The notes below the pieces were generated by a model, which was given only the letters and a program-made list of their open reading frames with translations, did not search any database and had not been told where the DNA came from. From positions 1-37,479 of the forward strand of contig JAFGSJ010000059.1 of assembly GCA_016934675.1 (NCBI GenBank): a stretch of DNA of 37,479 nt. Direction: 5' to 3'. Position numbers and translations under genes: made by a program. Origin of the DNA: a bacterium (GTDB taxonomy: Bacteria; CSSED10-310; JAFGSJ01). Below are positions 34,336 to 37,479 of the stretch, piece by piece (position 1 is the first letter of the stretch; each line of letters opens with the position of its first letter).

Positions 34336-35936
34336 AAATGGGGGGGGTGCTCAAGGCTGCGACCGTCGTGACCGCCCTGGCCATTATCAGCAAAATCCTG
34401 GGCATCATCAAGACCGTGTTGATAGCATATTATTATGGACGTACCATTCCCGCAGAAGCTTTTTTCATGGCATTTTCAATTATGGAATTTATCAGACATG
34501 CAATTGCAGGGGGGACTCTCGTCTCGGCGATTATCCCCGTTTTCAGCGCTCTGGTTCTGATCGGAGATAGGCACAAAATAACGAAAGCGGCCAGTAATCT
34601 GTTTACTCTTTTTAGCCTGATCCTGGTGATAGTGGTCATCTGCTGGTATGTATTCGGACCGGCCCTTGTCAACCAGGTGCTCGATCTGTGGGGACCTCGG
34701 GCCGATCCCGATACATTTTCCCGGGAAATGTGGCAATTGACCATCACTATCTGTCATGTCATGTTCCCGGCTATTGTTTTTTTTGGTATTGTTTCGATCG
34801 CTTCGGCCATTCTGAATTCCTTCCAGCATTTTGCGGCACCGGCTGCAACTGCGGGACTCCTTAACATCGTCATCATCGCCTGTCTGTATCTTTTTCGTTC
34901 CTCTTTGGGTATCTATTCACTCGCCCTCGGCTTTGTCCTGGGCACGTTCTCCCAGGTCCTGCTCCTTTCAGGTCCGCTGAAGAGGAGGCTTCTTCATTGC
35001 TCATGGTCATTGTCTTTGAAAGAGGATTATCTACATGATATCTGGACACTCCTCAAACCCTTACTCTGGGGTCTGATCGCTTATCGTTTCATCCTGCTCA
35101 TGAATAAGTTCTTCGCATCATCGACCGGACTTGGTAATGTTTCATCGCTCACCTATAGCGAAATGATCATCAACGGTTTTGTCGATGTGATCGGGATTTC
35201 ATTGGCCACTGCTTTATATCCCACAATGTCCGAATATTTTTCCCAAAAAAATGCCACCGACTTCTGCCGGACAGCGGATTCATTTCTCCGTATTGTTATA
35301 CTCGTCGCTCTACCTATTACCGGTTTCTTGATGGTTTTCAGTTATCCGGTCATCGAGTTGTTTTTCCAGCAAAAGGCCTTCACTCAAGCAGATACTTTAG
35401 CTACCTATCAGGTCTTGCTGTATTTTGCTCCGACCGTACTGTTTCAAAGCTTCATCTATGTCATCAGGAATGTGTTTTATGCCCGACATGATATGAAACG
35501 ACCTGTTCTCATTGCCATTACCGCCCTTGTTGTGAACCTGGTCCTGATTTGGGTCCTGAGAGGTCCGTTTGGGATCATCGGTATTGTCCTGGCCAGCTCG
35601 ATTGCCACCGGGATGCATGCCTTAACCCTGTTACTGCTTCATCTTCAGTACGATCGAAACTTTTCGGTGCTCTCACTACTAAGCTTTTTGCTTCACCTGA
35701 TCCTCATAACCTCGCTCGCGCTTGCAGGCAGTTGGTATGTTTATGCTATGGTAACCTCTCTTGAATGCATATTCACCACCTTGTGGGGACAGGTCCTGTG
35801 CTTTATCGGAACTGTGATTCTATGTACGGTCCTGTTCTGTCTGGCGGGGATCGTGACCCAATTCAGAGAAATGCAGTTGACCTGGCATTTCATTCGTCAG
35901 AGAATGATCAGGAAAAGGGAGCTGAGAACGGAGTAG
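34332..35936 (+). CDS. MurJ/MviN-family lipid-linked glycan flippase
   Basis: A 534-aa MOP-superfamily flippase with about 14 transmembrane helices. It most resembles MurJ/MviN (lipid II flippase), a family related to the Wzx O-unit flippases. The N-terminal segment SKILGIIKTVLIAYYYG aligns with MurJ, offset by three: K21 for R18, K27 for R24, E42 for D39 (AEAFFMAF), and R55 for R52. These substitutions are conservative. The start is GTG 34332, with AGGAG at 34319-34323, overlapping the upstream stop by 4 bp. Its place in a polysaccharide operon, right after a Wzy/WaaL-like gene, argues for a cargo other than lipid II. A bona fide MurJ is expected elsewhere in the genome. Whether it moves O-units or peptidoglycan precursor is not decided by sequence. 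Confidence 0.85.
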   Translation: MKMGGVLKAATVVTALAIISKILGIIKTVLIAYYYGRTIPAEAFFMAFSIMEFIRHAIAGGTLVSAIIPVFSALVLIGDRHKITKAASNLFTLFSLILVIVVICWYVFGPALVNQVLDLWGPRADPDTFSREMWQLTITICHVMFPAIVFFGIVSIASAILNSFQHFAAPAATAGLLNIVIIACLYLFRSSLGIYSLALGFVLGTFSQVLLLSGPLKRRLLHCSWSLSLKEDYLHDIWTLLKPLLWGLIAYRFILLMNKFFASSTGLGNVSSLTYSEMIINGFVDVIGISLATALYPTMSEYFSQKNATDFCRTADSFLRIVILVALPITGFLMVFSYPVIELFFQQKAFTQADTLATYQVLLYFAPTVLFQSFIYVIRNVFYARHDMKRPVLIAITALVVNLVLIWVLRGPFGIIGIVLASSIATGMHALTLLLLHLQYDRNFSVLSLLSFLLHLILITSLALAGSWYVYAMVTSLECIFTTLWGQVLCFIGTVILCTVLFCLAGIVTQFREMQLTWHFIRQRMIRKRELRTE

Positions 35937-36024
35937 AAAATGCTTATTATTGTTTCCTTCATGATAAAAACGACCTGGGCACAACGCTCTTTCACTCGTT
36001 AACCTATTCAGGATAGGTGCGCTT

Positions 36025-36816
36025 ATGAAACAAACGTTCAGTATGTGGCGGAACACCCGCATGATCGTTCTGACTTCCATTTCAGCTGCTCTTTACGTAG
36101 CGGTATTGATGCCATTCAAAATCATTCCCCTCATTCCCGGCTTGACTGAATTAAGACCTGGTGCCGCTTTACCTGTTACTCTTTCGTTCATGTTCGGGCC
36201 GGCAGCGGCTTGGGGTGCCGGATTGGGTAATCTGATCGCTGATATTTTCGGGGGTATGCTCGGACCGGGCAGTTTTTTCGGATTCTGGGGTAATTTCCTC
36301 TACGGCTTTATCCCGTTTGCTCTCTTTCAAGCCTTGTCCACAAAGGAAAATCCCCTGCCCTGCCGGCTGCGAGACTGGGCCTTGCTGGTTCTGATCATCA
36401 TTACCGCGGCTTCGGGTATCGGACTCTTTATCGGCTGGGGTCTCGACCTGCTCAAACTGGCACCCTTTTCCGCCCTGGGCAATATCATCTCCATCAATAA
36501 CCTGATTGCCTCACTTCTGTTCGCCCTGGTTTTGCTGATTTTGATCTATCCCCGCGTCGCACAATGGGGCCTGACCTACCAGGAAATCATGGCAGATGCT
36601 CCCAGACCGAAACCCTGGCTCAGAAAAACAGGGGCGGTGATCATGATCGCTTCATGTTTGGGTGGGCTCATGGTCGGTAACCTTTTGTCCATCGGCTATC
36701 TCGACTCGGGCTTTCTGTCCGCCGGTTTTAGCGAAGGTACGACCGGTAGCCTTGCCGTGGGACTCGGCCTCACCCCCTTTATTATCGGTATTCTGATCGC
36801 TTTTACCCTACTCTAA
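36025..36816 (+). CDS. ECF transporter S-component-like (QueT-like) membrane protein
   Basis: A 263-aa hydrophobic protein with about seven helices. The N-terminal half has the ECF S-component pattern: a short basic start, LTSISAALYVAVLMPFKIIP, GLTELRPGAALP, then FMFGPAAAWGAGLGNLIADIFGG. The small-residue helix I resembles the one that docks to EcfT. It is longer than most S-components (about 170-220 aa) because of an extra C-terminal pair of helices after PRPKPWLRK. The start is ATG 36025 with AGGATAGG nearby. It is 88 bp after the flippase gene and may be transcribed with it, but no EcfA or EcfT gene is in the window. Substrate unknown; QueT-like is the closest match I can suggest. Confidence 0.6.
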   Translation: MKQTFSMWRNTRMIVLTSISAALYVAVLMPFKIIPLIPGLTELRPGAALPVTLSFMFGPAAAWGAGLGNLIADIFGGMLGPGSFFGFWGNFLYGFIPFALFQALSTKENPLPCRLRDWALLVLIIITAASGIGLFIGWGLDLLKLAPFSALGNIISINNLIASLLFALVLLILIYPRVAQWGLTYQEIMADAPRPKPWLRKTGAVIMIASCLGGLMVGNLLSIGYLDSGFLSAGFSEGTTGSLAVGLGLTPFIIGILIAFTLL

Positions 36817-37479
36817 TGTAGAAAACGCTGCACCGTATAACCGCGGATCGCAGATACATAAGGAACTATGATGCGGGTTTCACTTCCTACTATTTAAAAT
36901 TCATCTGCTGTTCCAATCGAGTCAGATGTTGGGGTGGCACTATTTTTTGGTGTGAGATTTCATCCGAATTTTCATGATCGAGAGCGATAGGGTCGACAAG
37001 ATCGTTATCTGATGGATGATTTTGGGCAGATTCGGCCCTTGTTCATGAGGAACGAGAGAACAGGACAACCTTTCAACGACTCACGAAGACCTGGATATGA
37101 ATACCCCATGGTCTCGGAAACAGGAGTGTTTTTTCTGAACACCATTCTGTTCCATTGACAAGTCTCTTTTGAAACAGTACGATGGAATTGAAAAGGGGTG
37201 AAAAGCCCAGCGGATTATTGTAGTCAAAAAACCTCAAGGATGTTCGGCTGATCCGCCTAACACCCCGGAGAATTTTAGGAAAATGAGAAGAAACCATTTA
37301 TTTACAAGACTTTTTGTTCAATTGTAACCATGGGCATGAGATGGCGATTTCGCCAGATACAGGATTTATGAGGAAACCTTTTAAACCATCTTCGTTAACT
37401 GTTCTAAATATAAATAATGCTCTACGATCCAAAGAAACATAATCGTCATTCAATTCGATTAAAAGGCTACGATTATTCA
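36817..37479. other. Gene-free 3' end of the window
   Basis: I see no credible gene, tRNA, repeat or strong terminator in these 663 bp. A minus-strand frame at 37073-37297 (74 codons) lacks a ribosome site and recognisable content. The sequence is AT-rich near 37380-37479. A gene may begin just beyond the edge. Confidence 0.5.

Noticed and set aside
35937..36024. Possible preQ1 riboswitch before the QueT-like gene
   Set aside because: The 88-bp gap shows no preQ1 aptamer pattern or A-rich tail positioned over the ribosome site.
36930..36950. Sigma-54-like TGGCAC element
   Set aside because: The second half of the consensus (TTGC at the right spacing) is missing and no gene follows within the window.
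37073..37297. 74-codon minus-strand frame near the window end
   Set aside because: No ribosome site, no recognisable domain and composition like the surrounding noncoding DNA.

Overview
This 37.5 kb window looks like chromosomal DNA from a Gram-negative (diderm) bacterium of middling GC content. Very large exported beta-sandwich proteins, a FecR plus CHASE2-cyclase pair, a REP-associated-type transposase and a C25-type protease together suggest an uncultivated deltaproteobacterium-like or candidate-phylum lineage. That placement is inference from gene types only; no rRNA or tRNA gene was seen.

Layout. 1-1.0 kb: a HUH/Y1 transposase of the REP-associated (RAYT) kind, followed by a gene-free, pyrimidine-rich stretch. 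1.6-5.5 kb: a 1312-residue exported amidase-like protein with golvesin-type, fibronectin-like and other modules. 5.6-7.2 kb (minus): a GT39/ArnT-like polytopic glycosyltransferase. 7.5-8.7 kb: an isocitrate/isopropylmalate dehydrogenase, probably an NADP-type isocitrate dehydrogenase. 8.7-9.6 kb (minus): a receiver-GGDEF diguanylate cyclase. 9.85-10.4 kb: a small lipoprotein with its own promoter and terminator. 10.6-13.3 kb: alaS, with a TTG start and a good sigma-70-type promoter. 13.3-21.0 kb (minus): a 2552-residue exported protein with 14 kelch-like repeats, a proprotein-convertase P domain and a C25 (gingipain-type) cysteine-protease domain. 21.3-22.0 kb (minus): an unrecognised membrane-anchored protein. 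22.4-25.2 kb: a FecR-domain protein and a CHASE2 adenylate cyclase. 25.3-26.6 kb: two non-homologous corrinoid adenosyltransferases, PduO type and BtuR/CobO type, transcribed divergently. 26.8-27.0 kb: a DUF2065 small membrane protein. 27.1-35.9 kb: a tight polysaccharide run made of a three-in-one glycosyltransferase, a TPR membrane protein, an O-antigen ligase/polymerase-like protein and a MurJ/Wzx-like flippase. 36.0-36.8 kb: an ECF S-component-like transporter. The last 660 bp hold nothing I can assign.

How the genes may work together. The four-gene run at 27.1-35.9 kb is the clearest pathway: a lipid-linked glycan is assembled by the fused glycosyltransferases, flipped by the MurJ-like protein, and polymerised or transferred by the Wzy/WaaL-like protein. 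The TPR protein would be an accessory factor. The FecR/CHASE2-cyclase pair is a plausible envelope-to-cAMP sensor. The two giant exported proteins look like surface or extracellular degradative enzymes with adhesive modules; neither shows a recognisable anchor or sorting tail. The rest are housekeeping genes (alaS, dehydrogenase) and a small cobalamin-cofactor node.

The features most worth following up are the domains nested inside other domains in both giant exported proteins, the 14-repeat C25 protease, the triple glycosyltransferase fusion, the side-by-side unrelated adenosyltransferases, and the conservative substitutions at the charged MurJ positions of the flippase.
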